Source: Acidobacteriota bacterium (lineage in GTDB: Bacteria > Acidobacteriota > Terriglobia > Acidiferrales > UBA7541). Taken from it: 44,378 nt of DNA. Under the pieces are notes generated by a model, which did not search any database, was not told the origin of the DNA, and was given only the letters and a program-made list of their open reading frames with translations. The translations under genes were made by a program, and so were the position numbers. The stretch is from contig PMES01000111.1 in the NCBI GenBank assembly GCA_003154775.1, positions 1 through 44,378 of the forward strand, written 5' to 3'. Every line of letters begins with the position of its first letter. Positions within the stretch are counted from its first letter, which is position 1. Below are positions 8,018 to 15,666 of the stretch, piece by piece.

Positions 8018-8791
8018 TCAGGCCATGATCCCCGTACCACCATCAAGGACAAGGGTATGGCCAATGATCCCTGCGGCCGCATCGGAGCAAAGGAATTGGG
8101 CCCCATACGCGACTTCCTCGGCTGTGACCAAGCACCCTGTCGGGGTACGACGGATGGTCTCGGCGATGCGCGCTTCGCTATTTGGCACCGCTTGCCAGGC
8201 ATCGGTGAGCACTGCTCCGGCCGTTAGAATGTTGACGCGGATGCCACGCGGCGCGAGTTCGACGGCGAGATGGCGCGCCAGCGCCTCAAGCGCGCCCTTG
8301 GACGAACCGACCAACGAATAGCACGGGAGGGCACGTAAGGCTCCCCAGGAACTGACCGCGACAATGCTTGACCCTTTGGAAAGGCGCCCCATAAGAAGCT
8401 TAATCAACTTGAAAAAGGCGCGGACATTTAGGTTAAATGTCCAGTCGAAATGGCGCTCGGTGAGTTCTTCGATTGGGCGGTGGATCCCAGTGGCAGCACA
8501 ATGAACCAACCCAGAAAGATGCGGAACCCGTTCCTGTAGCGAGCGGTCAAGTTGTTCTAGACCTCTTTCGTTGGTCAGATCTGCACGACACAGCGCAATG
8601 GCCAAACCTTCCTCCGTAGCGATCGCCTTCAAGTGTTCGGCAGCCTTTTCGTTGCGGAGATAGTTCGCGATTACCGTTGCACCGGCCCGCGCGAAGCGAA
8701 GTGAAATGGCTTGGCCGATGCCGCGCGTGCCCCCGGTAATCAAGAAAGTTTTGTTCGACAAAGAAAACAGATCATTCCCAGTAGTGCTCAT
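8018..8791 (-). CDS. SDR oxidoreductase, FabL-type enoyl-ACP reductase-like
   Basis: A 257-residue classical-length SDR. The nucleotide motif TGGTRGIG is at about 19-26, favouring NADP(H). The active-site tyrosine and lysine are spaced Y-x6-K (Y158, K165, in YSLVGSSKGAL) rather than the usual Y-x3-K. That spacing is characteristic of enoyl-ACP reductases FabI/FabL, and the N-terminal TGGTRGIGxAI pattern is FabL-like. The C-terminus has the usual LVLDGG. With a FabZ-like dehydratase and ACP in the same run, reduction of an enoyl-ACP is a reasonable inference; a ketoreductase role is the alternative. Its ATG overlaps the stop of the upstream 130-codon gene as ATGA, implying translational coupling. 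Confidence 0.85.
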   Translation of the reverse strand: MSTTGNDLFSLSNKTFLITGGTRGIGQAISLRFARAGATVIANYLRNEKAAEHLKAIATEEGLAIALCRADLTNERGLEQLDRSLQERVPHLSGLVHCAATGIHRPIEELTERHFDWTFNLNVRAFFKLIKLLMGRLSKGSSIVAVSSWGALRALPCYSLVGSSKGALEALARHLAVELAPRGIRVNILTAGAVLTDAWQAVPNSEARIAETIRRTPTGCLVTAEEVAYGAQFLCSDAAAGIIGHTLVLDGGTGIMA

Positions 8792-9180
8792 GCGGATTCA
8801 GTTCCTTTTTCCAGAGAAATTGCTCTTGGGACGCCATTAGCGTTCAAGCAACAGAGTTGCATTGCCATTTCTCGAAGCACTTCGGAGCCGGAAGGGGGCA
8901 ACTTTGCAACAAAAACGTGGCGGGCATGATTCCAAGGACTACTTGCGTTGTCAAGGGCAAAGCACAACTTGGAAGAGCCATTCAACAAGACCAAGTATCG
9001 ACGACGAATCCAGATTCGACCAGGGGCGCTCGTCCTGCGGAACTGTGATACTTCAACAGTTATCTTGTCGACAACCGAAGCGTGCAAAACCACACGTCCA
9101 CGGCTGAGAGACTTCACGCGCAATCGAAGAAATGAAGTCTGCAGAAACCTTGCTCGATGACTCAGATCCGGTCTGTTCAT
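8788..9180 (-). CDS. Uncharacterised 130-residue protein between ATPase and SDR
   Basis: I do not recognise this protein. It is basic in its first half, with no membrane segment or signal peptide, and has a weak beta-rich pattern in the middle. Support comes from position: its ATG overlaps the stop of the ExeA-like ATPase gene as ATGA, and its own TGA overlaps the ATG of the next SDR gene as ATGA. Two such overlaps in series are unlikely for a spurious frame. A small PilZ-like or cluster-specific adaptor was considered, but no diagnostic RxxxR or DxSxxG pattern is seen. Function unknown. Confidence 0.6.
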   Translation of the reverse strand: MNRPDLSHRARFLQTSFLRLRVKSLSRGRVVLHASVVDKITVEVSQFRRTSAPGRIWIRRRYLVLLNGSSKLCFALDNASSPWNHARHVFVAKLPPSGSEVLREMAMQLCCLNANGVPRAISLEKGTESA

Positions 9181-10124
9181 TTTCGTTGGCGAGTGGTTGT
9201 GGAAGGGCTTAGACGGAAGCGGGAAAGGGCCTCGCCCAGGTTTTGGATGAAGGCTTCCGAATTATAAACATCCGTATCGATTCTCGAGCCGCCATTTGGC
9301 GCAATGGGTTCGACTTCGTCAAGCTGGAACTCCCGCGCCACATCCTCGACAATCTTCGACTGAATCGGGCGTTGTTGTTCGGCAAAAGCATTCACCAGCG
9401 AGTGCTCGCAGAGCAGATTGATAACGCGCGGGATGCCGAGAGAATAGAGATGAACGGTGTCCACAGCCTGCGTGCTGAAGATGGGTTCCCCTGCGGCGCC
9501 GGCAATTTTCAGGCGCTCCACAATGTATTCCTTTGTCTGTTCGTGAGACAAAGGCGTGGTTCGGCAGCGAAGCATAATGCGCTGCCGGAGCTGGCGAAGC
9601 TGGGGAAGCCTGAGCTTCTCCTCAAGTTCGGGCTGGCCGGACAGCACAATCTGCAAAAGCTTATCCGTAGAAGTCTCCAGATTTGTCAGGAGACGGATCT
9701 CCTCAAGTACCGGATAGGTAAGATTCTGGGCTTCGTCAATGATCAGAGCGACGGTTTCCCCCATGCGGTAGCGCTCGAGGAGCCAGTGATTGAGCTTCAT
9801 CAACTGTTGGCTCTTGGATTTGGAATCACAGGGGATATCAAATTCAGCGAGGATGAAATCAAAGAGCTGATTGGAATTCATCCGTGAGTTGAAGAGAAAG
9901 GCCGTGCGTGCCCGGCGGTGGTGCAGCCAGTCCAGAAGCCTGTTGATGAGCGTCGTTTTGCCGGTTCCGACCTCGCCGGTAAGCGTGATGAACCCCTTAC
10001 GAGTCTGAATGCCGTACATCAAACCAGTCAGGGCTTCCTCAATCTGCTGCGTAAGAAAAAGGAAGCGTGGATCGGGATTGACGTTGAAGGGGTTCTCTTT
10101 GAGGCCGAAAAAGCTCTTGTACAT
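9177..10124 (-). CDS. ExeA/GspA-like AAA ATPase of exopolysaccharide locus
   Basis: About 315 residues. The N-terminus MYKSFFGLKENPF is the hallmark of the ExeA-type ATPase family, including those next to exosortase/PEP-CTERM polysaccharide loci. Walker A GEVGTGKT is at about 50-57, Walker B LIIDEAQ at about 127-133, and arginine-rich QLRQLRQRI sensor regions follow. The last ~40 residues are low-complexity and polar. I chose the ATG at 10124 because the family starts there; the frame extends to 10172 without family similarity. There is no C-terminal peptidoglycan-binding domain or membrane helix. It probably powers or regulates polymer export with the Wza-like and barrel proteins just upstream; the exact role of these ATPases is not established. 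Confidence 0.85.
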   Translation of the reverse strand: MYKSFFGLKENPFNVNPDPRFLFLTQQIEEALTGLMYGIQTRKGFITLTGEVGTGKTTLINRLLDWLHHRRARTAFLFNSRMNSNQLFDFILAEFDIPCDSKSKSQQLMKLNHWLLERYRMGETVALIIDEAQNLTYPVLEEIRLLTNLETSTDKLLQIVLSGQPELEEKLRLPQLRQLRQRIMLRCRTTPLSHEQTKEYIVERLKIAGAAGEPIFSTQAVDTVHLYSLGIPRVINLLCEHSLVNAFAEQQRPIQSKIVEDVAREFQLDEVEPIAPNGGSRIDTDVYNSEAFIQNLGEALSRFRLSPSTTTRQRK

Positions 10125-10235
10125 GATCTGGGTTCTTTCGTTCTGAGTTCCAACTACTATTCTACCTATCAATCGAGCTCGATGCGCTGCGGGTCGTGGC
10201 CAAGCCCTGCCCTGCCCTGAAAACCAGATGAGAAA

Positions 10236-11681
10236 CTAGGGCAAAACGAAGGGACGTGGGTGCCACTGGAAATTGATAGTTACAGTGTTATAGGTGTTGG
10301 AAGTGTTGCAACCCGTACCCGTGCAGCCGGTTCCAGAATAGTTGCCAATGGTTGCGGTGTAGGCGACGGCAAAGTTGAAATTCCGGCCAATGGGGCGACT
10401 CACACCGCCACCTAAAAACCAGTCGTCATAGGCTGGGTAGCCAGTTGTCGCAGTACCCGCAACGGGGTTGTTGCGTGCGTAGCCAAAATTAAGGTTTCCT
10501 GTCCAAACGCGCGTCAAATTACGGGAGGCACTGGCGGTCGCTTGATCCAAGTCGGAGCCGATCATCACACCGCTACCAGCAGATAAGCCGTGGATGTAGC
10601 CGAGTGTGAAAGCTCCGTGATGGAAACCGTAAGTCAAGTTAGCAGTGCTGGAGAAGCCCGTTGTTCGCGATGCGGTGCCAAGGGGAATACGATAATTGGT
10701 AATCTCCGGCCCGATGAAAAGCCGGAGGGCAAGGTGGCCTGTAACTTTGCGGCCATACGCAACACTCATAACGCTAGAACCGTAGGCTTGGGGGTTACCG
10801 GGAAATTGGTAGGAGCTAAAGCGATAGACCAAACCGACGGTGTCGTTACGACTCAGTGCGTAGTTATAGCCGATACTCCCGACCGCAGTGTAGGAATCGT
10901 AGTTACCTGCCTCGACGAAGCTCAAAATACCATAAGAACCGGCAAAAGTTACGGAACTGCGGCGCGAGAGCGCATAGGTAGCCTGCAGAGCAGCGGTGTT
11001 GTTGTACGAGGCCCCAACGCCATAAACGCTTTGGTTAGGGACGTAGTCGCCACCAAGACCCAGGATAGTATTACCGAGCGAGCCACCGACACCGGGAATG
11101 CCCAGGTTCGTGCCACCGCCATATCCAAAGGCACTCTGCGGGATGTAGGAGAATTGATCGACGATCTGTATGAGCCAACGCTCCGTCTGAAAATTCTGAG
11201 CCAAGGCCAGTTGCTGATAAAATCCACTTCCCTGCTGGGAATTCGTGGAGATAAATCCGCCGCCAGAATAGTTGACAGCCAATGTGGCGCGACTCCATGC
11301 TTCGAGCAAACTGAGATTCCCGATGAAGTAATTATTGGCAGACCAATTGGAGCCGCTGGATTGACCGTAGGAATTGGATAGTGCATTAGAGCTAAACTGA
11401 AGACCGGGAACCCAATAACTATGGCGAATTTCGGGCAAGCCCAGAGTACTGTTTTGCATGCCCGTGAGAGGAGAGAAATCGGGTTGCAGTTCACCTTCTG
11501 GCTGGCCAATTCCTAAACTCGGAAATAAATAGCCTGCTGGCTTTGGGGAAGCTTCGGGCATAGGCTCTTGCGGAGCATCAGGCACAGGCTGTGGCTGTTC
11601 CTGTGCAGAAGAAGCCAACGCCCCAAGAGAAAGGGCAAAGGCAAGAAGCCAAGTTCCGAAGATGGCTATACGGCAATTCAT
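10236..11681 (-). CDS. Outer-membrane beta-barrel protein of the export operon
   Basis: 481 residues. An N-terminal signal peptide (hydrophobic core LLAFALSLGALASSA, cleavage near residue 27) is followed by a proline-rich linker (about 28-55) and then a long region of alternating hydrophobic/aromatic residues rich in Gly, Ser, Asn, Thr and Tyr, as in outer-membrane barrels. The protein ends in a short aromatic strand (TVTINFQWHPRP) suitable for BAM recognition. It starts 11 bases after the Wza-like gene, and an AGGGG ribosome-binding site overlaps that gene's stop. This suggests a secretion channel or accessory barrel for the polymer. The exact barrel family cannot be named from sequence alone. 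Confidence 0.75.
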   Translation of the reverse strand: MNCRIAIFGTWLLAFALSLGALASSAQEQPQPVPDAPQEPMPEASPKPAGYLFPSLGIGQPEGELQPDFSPLTGMQNSTLGLPEIRHSYWVPGLQFSSNALSNSYGQSSGSNWSANNYFIGNLSLLEAWSRATLAVNYSGGGFISTNSQQGSGFYQQLALAQNFQTERWLIQIVDQFSYIPQSAFGYGGGTNLGIPGVGGSLGNTILGLGGDYVPNQSVYGVGASYNNTAALQATYALSRRSSVTFAGSYGILSFVEAGNYDSYTAVGSIGYNYALSRNDTVGLVYRFSSYQFPGNPQAYGSSVMSVAYGRKVTGHLALRLFIGPEITNYRIPLGTASRTTGFSSTANLTYGFHHGAFTLGYIHGLSAGSGVMIGSDLDQATASASRNLTRVWTGNLNFGYARNNPVAGTATTGYPAYDDWFLGGGVSRPIGRNFNFAVAYTATIGNYSGTGCTGTGCNTSNTYNTVTINFQWHPRPFVLP

Positions 11682-11692
11682 GGGTCAAACCC

Positions 11693-12325
11693 CTACGGCA
11701 CCACAATTACGTCGCCCGATTGCAGGAGGATGTCTTCCTTTTGGCCCTTAAGAACATCCTTGTAGTTATAAGGTAGCTTCACCTGTTTTCCGTTTTCGTT
11801 ACGGAGAATGTAAATACCTTTTTCCCTGGCAAATTGCGTGAAACCGCCGGCACTCGATAGAGCTTGCAAAACCGTCATGCCGGGAAGAAGAGGGAGAGCA
11901 CCGGACTTGGCGACCTCACCAGTGACGAAGACTCGTCGACTGTTGATCTGGGAAACGATGACCGTGACTTGCGGATTATTGAGATACTTGGTGAGACCTT
12001 CGCGGATGCTGCCGGCAAGTTGCATGGCGGTGAGACCCGCGGCCTGCACATCATTCAAAAGAGGCAAGGAAATCTTGCCGTCGGGACGCACAGGGATGGT
12101 GCGTGTAATTTCCGGTTCCTTCCAAACGTCGATCTGCACTACATCCTGGGGTCCGATGTGATACTCCTGATCGGTTGTTGTGGGTGTCACAGCCGCAGCA
12201 GCGGGTTTACTTTCGGCTTCGCGCTTCTGGCCGGAAGTCGAGTCAGTGGACTGGGCGCCGGCATTCCAACCAAAGCCAAACAGCATTAGCAGCGAAGTTA
12301 ACACTATGTGAAGTCTCAAATGCAT
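11693..12325 (-). CDS. Wza-like polysaccharide export protein
   Basis: 210 residues with an N-terminal signal sequence (about 1-24) and no obvious lipobox. The polysaccharide export domain starts at EYHIGPQDVVQIDVWKEPE (about 55-73) and contains PVRPDGKISLPLLNDV. One SLBB-type beta-grasp domain follows (RRVFVTGEVAKSGALPL, then a DVLKG/LQSGDVIVVP end). This is the periplasmic/outer-membrane part of a Wza/GfcE-type export channel, in a short version lacking further SLBB repeats and the C-terminal helix. A GGAGGGGGAG ribosome-binding site lies within the end of the upstream regulator gene, whose stop is one base away, so the two are coupled. Confidence 0.92.
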   Translation of the reverse strand: MHLRLHIVLTSLLMLFGFGWNAGAQSTDSTSGQKREAESKPAAAAVTPTTTDQEYHIGPQDVVQIDVWKEPEITRTIPVRPDGKISLPLLNDVQAAGLTAMQLAGSIREGLTKYLNNPQVTVIVSQINSRRVFVTGEVAKSGALPLLPGMTVLQALSSAGGFTQFAREKGIYILRNENGKQVKLPYNYKDVLKGQKEDILLQSGDVIVVP

Positions 12326-12326
12326 A

Positions 12327-13307
12327 TTAATCTTCTCCCCCTCCGTTCTCGCGATCCCCCTGAAAGGCCTCCATCTGTTTGATCTTGTAGAGAAGTGATT
12401 TGTAACTGATCTGCAATTCGCGGGCCGCTCGCTTGCGGTTCCATCGGGTGTGCTCGAGCGCGTGCATGATCAATTCACGTTCCGCGTGTTTGGAAGCGGC
12501 TCGGGCCGCCACCTTGAGTGAAGCGCCATGTGCAACTATGGCTGGCTTGCTCGTCACGATGCTGGAATTCCGCAGATCATTCAGGGCGATCTGCACGTCG
12601 CCGAGAACCACAATCTTGCGCAAAAGGTTTTCCAATTCACGAATGTTGCCCGGCCAATGGTAGGCCGTCAAGGTCTGAATCACTTTGTTGCTAAGAGGCG
12701 GCGCTTTCTTTTTCATCAGCGTCGAGTGCTTATTCAGAAAGTACTCCGCTAGTACTGGAATGTCTTCCGTTCGTTCCCGGAGCGCAGGTAGTCGCAGGCA
12801 CGCACCATTGAGCCGGAAATACAGTTCACTGCGGAAGCGGCCTGCGGCGACTTCAGACTCCAGATTCCTAGTCGTCGAAGAGATGAATCGCGCACTCGGC
12901 TCGTCCTTGGAAACCGCGCTTTCGCTATCTGGTAGTTGTGAGAGCAATACACGCTGGGCGGCCAGATCCAATTCTTGAAGGTTGTCGAGGTAAACGCTTC
13001 CAAATGTCTCCACGTTTGAGGCTGCACCCATGGTTTCATTCGCATGGCTGAGCAAGTCACCGGGCTGAAACGCGGAACAATTGATTTTCCGTAACTGTGA
13101 ATTCCCTTGGGGGGACAAGCGGTGAATAAGCCGGGCGTAAGCATCTTTGCCACTGCCGCTCTCGCCGAAAATGAGAACAGGGATATCAGTTCGAGCAATC
13201 TCTGCGGCCATGGCATTCAAGTTGAGCATGACGGGTCCAAGGCCGTAAACAAACCCGGTCGTCGCCGAATCTTCAGCAATGACCGTTTGGATTTGGTCCA
13301 TGGACAT
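12327..13307 (-). CDS. Degenerate sigma54-type AAA+ regulator with Fis HTH
   Basis: 326 residues in bacterial enhancer-binding-protein layout without a receiver domain. Walker A GESGSGKD is at 48-55, the arginine region FRSELYFRLN near 180, the LPALRERTEDIP block follows, and a Fis-type helix-turn-helix (KRAARELQISYKSLLYKIKQM) sits near 290-315. Two canonical features are missing. The GAFTGA loop that contacts sigma54 is absent (the region reads HANETMGAASNVETFG), and the Walker B glutamate is replaced (VYLDNL where LFLDEI is usual). It may therefore bind DNA and sense ATP without classical sigma54 activation. AGGAG lies 6 bases before the start. It opens the export/acyl operon and probably regulates it. 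Confidence 0.88.
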   Translation of the reverse strand: MSMDQIQTVIAEDSATTGFVYGLGPVMLNLNAMAAEIARTDIPVLIFGESGSGKDAYARLIHRLSPQGNSQLRKINCSAFQPGDLLSHANETMGAASNVETFGSVYLDNLQELDLAAQRVLLSQLPDSESAVSKDEPSARFISSTTRNLESEVAAGRFRSELYFRLNGACLRLPALRERTEDIPVLAEYFLNKHSTLMKKKAPPLSNKVIQTLTAYHWPGNIRELENLLRKIVVLGDVQIALNDLRNSSIVTSKPAIVAHGASLKVAARAASKHAERELIMHALEHTRWNRKRAARELQISYKSLLYKIKQMEAFQGDRENGGGED

Positions 13308-13321
13308 AGTAGCTCCTGAAA

Positions 13322-13341
13322 CAAAAGCCGACCGGCTTTTG
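13322..13341. promoter_or_regulatory. Perfect 9-bp inverted repeat in the regulator leader
   Basis: CAAAAGCCG and its exact complement CGGCTTTTG flank a 2-base centre, 15 bases upstream of the regulator's ATG and just before its AGGAG site. It could be an operator or an RNA hairpin affecting translation. It lacks a following T-run, so a terminator is unlikely. Confidence 0.45.
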
Positions 13342-13372
13342 CAGGGACAAAGCCTCTTGCCAACGAGGAGGT

Positions 13373-13388
13373 TGCAAGTCTCTCTCCA
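13373..13388 (-). promoter_or_regulatory. Candidate -24/-12 (sigma54-type) promoter
   Basis: On the minus strand the bases read TGG, eight bases, TTGCA, giving GG and GC elements with the 10-base spacing required at sigma54 promoters. The CAC part of the -24 box is not matched. The predicted transcription start would be about 55 bases before the regulator's ATG. Weak but correctly placed. Confidence 0.3.
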
Positions 13389-13424
13389 AGGTGCGGATGG
13401 ACATGAGGAACTGCGGAATAGATT

Positions 13425-13451
13425 CTAAGTATTTTGTATCCTTATACTTAG
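13425..13451. promoter_or_regulatory. Dyad upstream of the regulator, possible activator site
   Basis: CTAAGTAT and its exact complement ATACTTAG are separated by 11 bases. The dyad centre lies about 130 bases upstream of the regulator's start, and some 75 bases upstream of the candidate -24/-12 start site, a typical place for an enhancer-binding-protein site. Confidence 0.35.
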
Positions 13452-13602
13452 GGGTATTGTCACAGCAGGTCGTGGTTCCGCCGGACGAAGATTAGTCCCC
13501 GAAAAGTTCCACCAAATGGCAAATGTCTATCCTTATTTTTAGTAGTGACCTCAGGAAAGCACAACAGGATCTGCAAGTAACAGAAAATGAAGGCGTTGAA
13601 GT

Positions 13603-13800
13603 CAACAGGCAAGAGTGCGCAGGCTGGAGAGGTTGTTGCGTGAAGTGCGACGAAGAACGCGGGCAGTGGGTGCGTTCCCGGATGGAAAGTCAGCGCTGAT
13701 GTTGGCGGCGGCAAGACTGCGCCACGTCGCCGGCACGAAGTGGGGCACGCGGCGGTATCTGGACATGAATCGCCTCTCGGATGCGAGCGAGACAGCATGA
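13603..13800 (+). pseudogene. C-terminal remnant of an IS256-family (mutator) transposase
   Basis: About 65 codons ending at a TGA match the tail of mutator-type transposases: an arginine-rich EVRRRTRAVGAFPDGKSALML block, then GTKWGTRRYLDM. In-frame stops lie just upstream, and the catalytic DDE core is absent, so this is a dead fragment. It is one of several mobile-element scars separating the export/acyl operon from the glycan genes. Confidence 0.7.
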
Positions 13801-13810
13801 TCGCCCACGC

Positions 13811-13841
13811 AAAAACTTTCGGCTCCCCCTCGGGGGAGCCG
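13811..13841 (-). terminator. Rho-independent terminator-like hairpin
   Basis: A near-perfect palindrome at 13820-13841 (CGGCTCCCCC paired with GGGGGAGCCG) is followed on the minus strand by AAAG and five Ts. It lies about 135 bases after the stop of the minus-strand oxidoreductase gene and would end that transcript before the regulator of the next operon. Confidence 0.55.
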
Positions 13842-13976
13842 AGCACCACCAGGCCTAAGCCTCAACAAATGTGCGAAAAACTCTGGACACTACCTCCTGG
13901 TCCGATGAGTGATGCAAAAACCCTCACTTCTCCTGGACTAAGTCCTCGGATCGGTCCATCAGGCTTGAATAAGCCA

Positions 13977-15056
13977 TTATAGGTGGATAATTTTGCCCTT
14001 TTGTTCAAGGGACTGGTTGGCGGCTTCCAGCACCCGCACGACACGCAACCCAGCATGCCCATCATTGAAGGGATTCTTGTCGTTCAGAATGCAATCAGCA
14101 AAGTACGTTGCTTCGACTTTGAGCGCTTCGATTTGCTCAACTTTTGGGGCCCACATATCCCCAGAGCGGTAACTGACAAGCAGTTGATACACTCCTTCTG
14201 CGTTGGTCATTTTCGCGCCCTTGTCATATACCTTGAGTTTCTCGTCAGCGTCGAGATCATTCCAGACCAGCATTTTCTTCTCGCCCCCGATCAACGTAGT
14301 GCGGACTTTTACAGGAGAGAGCCAGTTCACGTTGACATGACCGATGATGTTCTTGGGGTAGTATACGGTCAAAAATCCAATGTCGACCTTTCCATTCAGA
14401 TGGTGCTCGCCAGTGGCAACCACAGCCTGGGGCTTCTCCGCGATGAGATAATCCATGATCGAGAGGTCGTGCGGCGCGAGGTCCCAAATGACGTTTACAT
14501 CATGCTGGAACAGTCCCAAATTTACGCGTGTGGAATCGTAGTAGTACAAATCACCCAGTACACCGTCGTCGATGAGTTGGCGCATTCGTTTCACCACGCC
14601 GGTGAACAAGAATGTGTGGTCGACCATGATCTTCAAGTTCTTGCGCTCTGCCAGTTCGATCAATTGTTCAGCCTGAGCGCTCGTGCTGGTAAAGGGTTTC
14701 TCGATGAAAACATGCTTGCCGTTTTCCAAGGCTTTTTTTGCAAGTTCGAAGTGAGTGTGAACCGGTGTGACAATCGCGACTGCGTCAATGTCAGTCGCCT
14801 CCAGTATTTCGTCCGCATCCCCAGTCACAAGCATATTTGGATAGGACTGCCACACACGCCCAACTGACTTCGGGCTCTTGTCGCAAACCATCATGACGCG
14901 AGAATGTTCTTGTCCGTGAAAATTCCGGACAATGTTCGGTCCCCAATAGCCGTAGCCGATTACCCCCACGCGGATAACATCTTCTCCCACCGCGCTGTCG
15001 ATCGAGACAATTGGGGGATAGTTCAGGCTCAACTTCACATTCATACTCGTTGTCAT
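13977..15056 (-). CDS. Gfo/Idh/MocA-family sugar oxidoreductase
   Basis: About 359 residues. The N-terminal Rossmann motif VGVIGYGYWGPN is near residue 30, the conserved HVFIEKPF (catalytic lysine in EKP) near 120, and DLAPHD near 200, typical of WlbA-like dehydrogenases acting on C3 of UDP-sugars. The frame continues to 15212, but AAGGTGG just upstream of the ATG at 15056 and family alignment favour this start. The gene stands alone between mobile-element remnants and is followed by a terminator-like hairpin. It probably supplies a keto or amino sugar for the surface polymer; substrate unknown. Confidence 0.88.
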   Translation of the reverse strand: MTTSMNVKLSLNYPPIVSIDSAVGEDVIRVGVIGYGYWGPNIVRNFHGQEHSRVMMVCDKSPKSVGRVWQSYPNMLVTGDADEILEATDIDAVAIVTPVHTHFELAKKALENGKHVFIEKPFTSTSAQAEQLIELAERKNLKIMVDHTFLFTGVVKRMRQLIDDGVLGDLYYYDSTRVNLGLFQHDVNVIWDLAPHDLSIMDYLIAEKPQAVVATGEHHLNGKVDIGFLTVYYPKNIIGHVNVNWLSPVKVRTTLIGGEKKMLVWNDLDADEKLKVYDKGAKMTNAEGVYQLLVSYRSGDMWAPKVEQIEALKVEATYFADCILNDKNPFNDGHAGLRVVRVLEAANQSLEQKGKIIHL

Positions 15057-15615
15057 CTTTCCACCTTGCGCTTGGATTCGCTGCCCCTGCCGAGAGTTCC
15101 AGAACTCTGAAACACCGGACCTGACAGACGCACACCCGAGAAATCGATCGTGGGCAGAACAATCAGCAGCAACACGGTGAGAAACAGCACGACCGGGACC
15201 AATCCTCATCAATTGGCAAGTTGTTGTTGTTAAAGCATTTACGTTTCATGCAAGCATCGGCGCAACGTGACCTGGAGGAGTTGTGACGCCACAAATTTGC
15301 AAATGTTTTCCCTAATGAGACCTTGATCTTTCTGATTCAAAAGGGAAGCTTGGCTACCGGCAAAGCTAGGCACGAAAAGGGAGGATTGCAGTGAAGAAGA
15401 AACGGTTTGCGACGGAACAGATCGGGCCATTTGAAGTAGCAAGAACTAGAGGTACTGGTCATGGAGTCACTCCTGCAGGTCGGGATACGGTCGGCTGCCT
15501 CAGTTACCGGCCTGAGTACCACCCACCTGTCGTCAATCTCGACCGCCCCCGAAACGGTTCGCAAGCGAAATCCACTATCGACCGTCGGACCTGGTAAAGC
15601 ATCATTCAGGCGGTT
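15057..15615. other. Region without a supported gene, upstream of the oxidoreductase
   Basis: About 560 bases with no supported gene. It should contain the promoter of the oxidoreductase gene (minus strand). Short frames at 15239-15442 and 15391-15597 have no recognisable content. Its lower-coordinate side carries the frame extension of the oxidoreductase gene, and its other side abuts the TnpB right-end hairpin. Confidence 0.35.
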
Positions 15616-15662
15616 TCTTGACATCCTCCCCCGCCTAAAGTCGTGGGATTCCTACGGGTTCC
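15616..15662 (-). ncRNA. Right-end hairpin of an IS200/IS605-type element (omega-RNA 3' end)
   Basis: Read on the minus strand, this is the widely conserved right end of IS605/IS1341-type elements: GAATCCCACGACTTTAGGCG then GGGGAGGATGTCAA. In active elements this structure forms the 3' end of the guide (omega) RNA used by TnpB, and the guide would start just beyond it at lower coordinates. It directly follows the TnpB remnant, as expected. Because TnpB is broken, it is probably a fossil. Confidence 0.7.
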
Positions 15663-15666
15663 ATGA

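Noticed and set aside
2263-8791. Complete fatty-acid or polyketide synthase
   Set aside because: No ketosynthase or malonyl transferase is present, so no chain elongation can be claimed.
9762-9775. GCGGTAGCGC similar to ops inside the ATPase gene
   Set aside because: It lacks the leading GG, is antisense to the genes and lies within coding sequence.
10590-11381. 263-codon plus-strand frame
   Set aside because: Antisense to the outer-membrane barrel gene; no domain motif and no ribosome-binding site.
9177-12325. Exosortase/PEP-CTERM sorting locus
   Set aside because: The ATPase and ligase resemble exosortase-associated types, but no exosortase gene or PEP-CTERM protein is visible in the window.
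13983-14867. 294-codon plus-strand frame
   Set aside because: It lies antisense to the Gfo/Idh oxidoreductase, which shows full family motifs; the frame is a shadow of its codon pattern.
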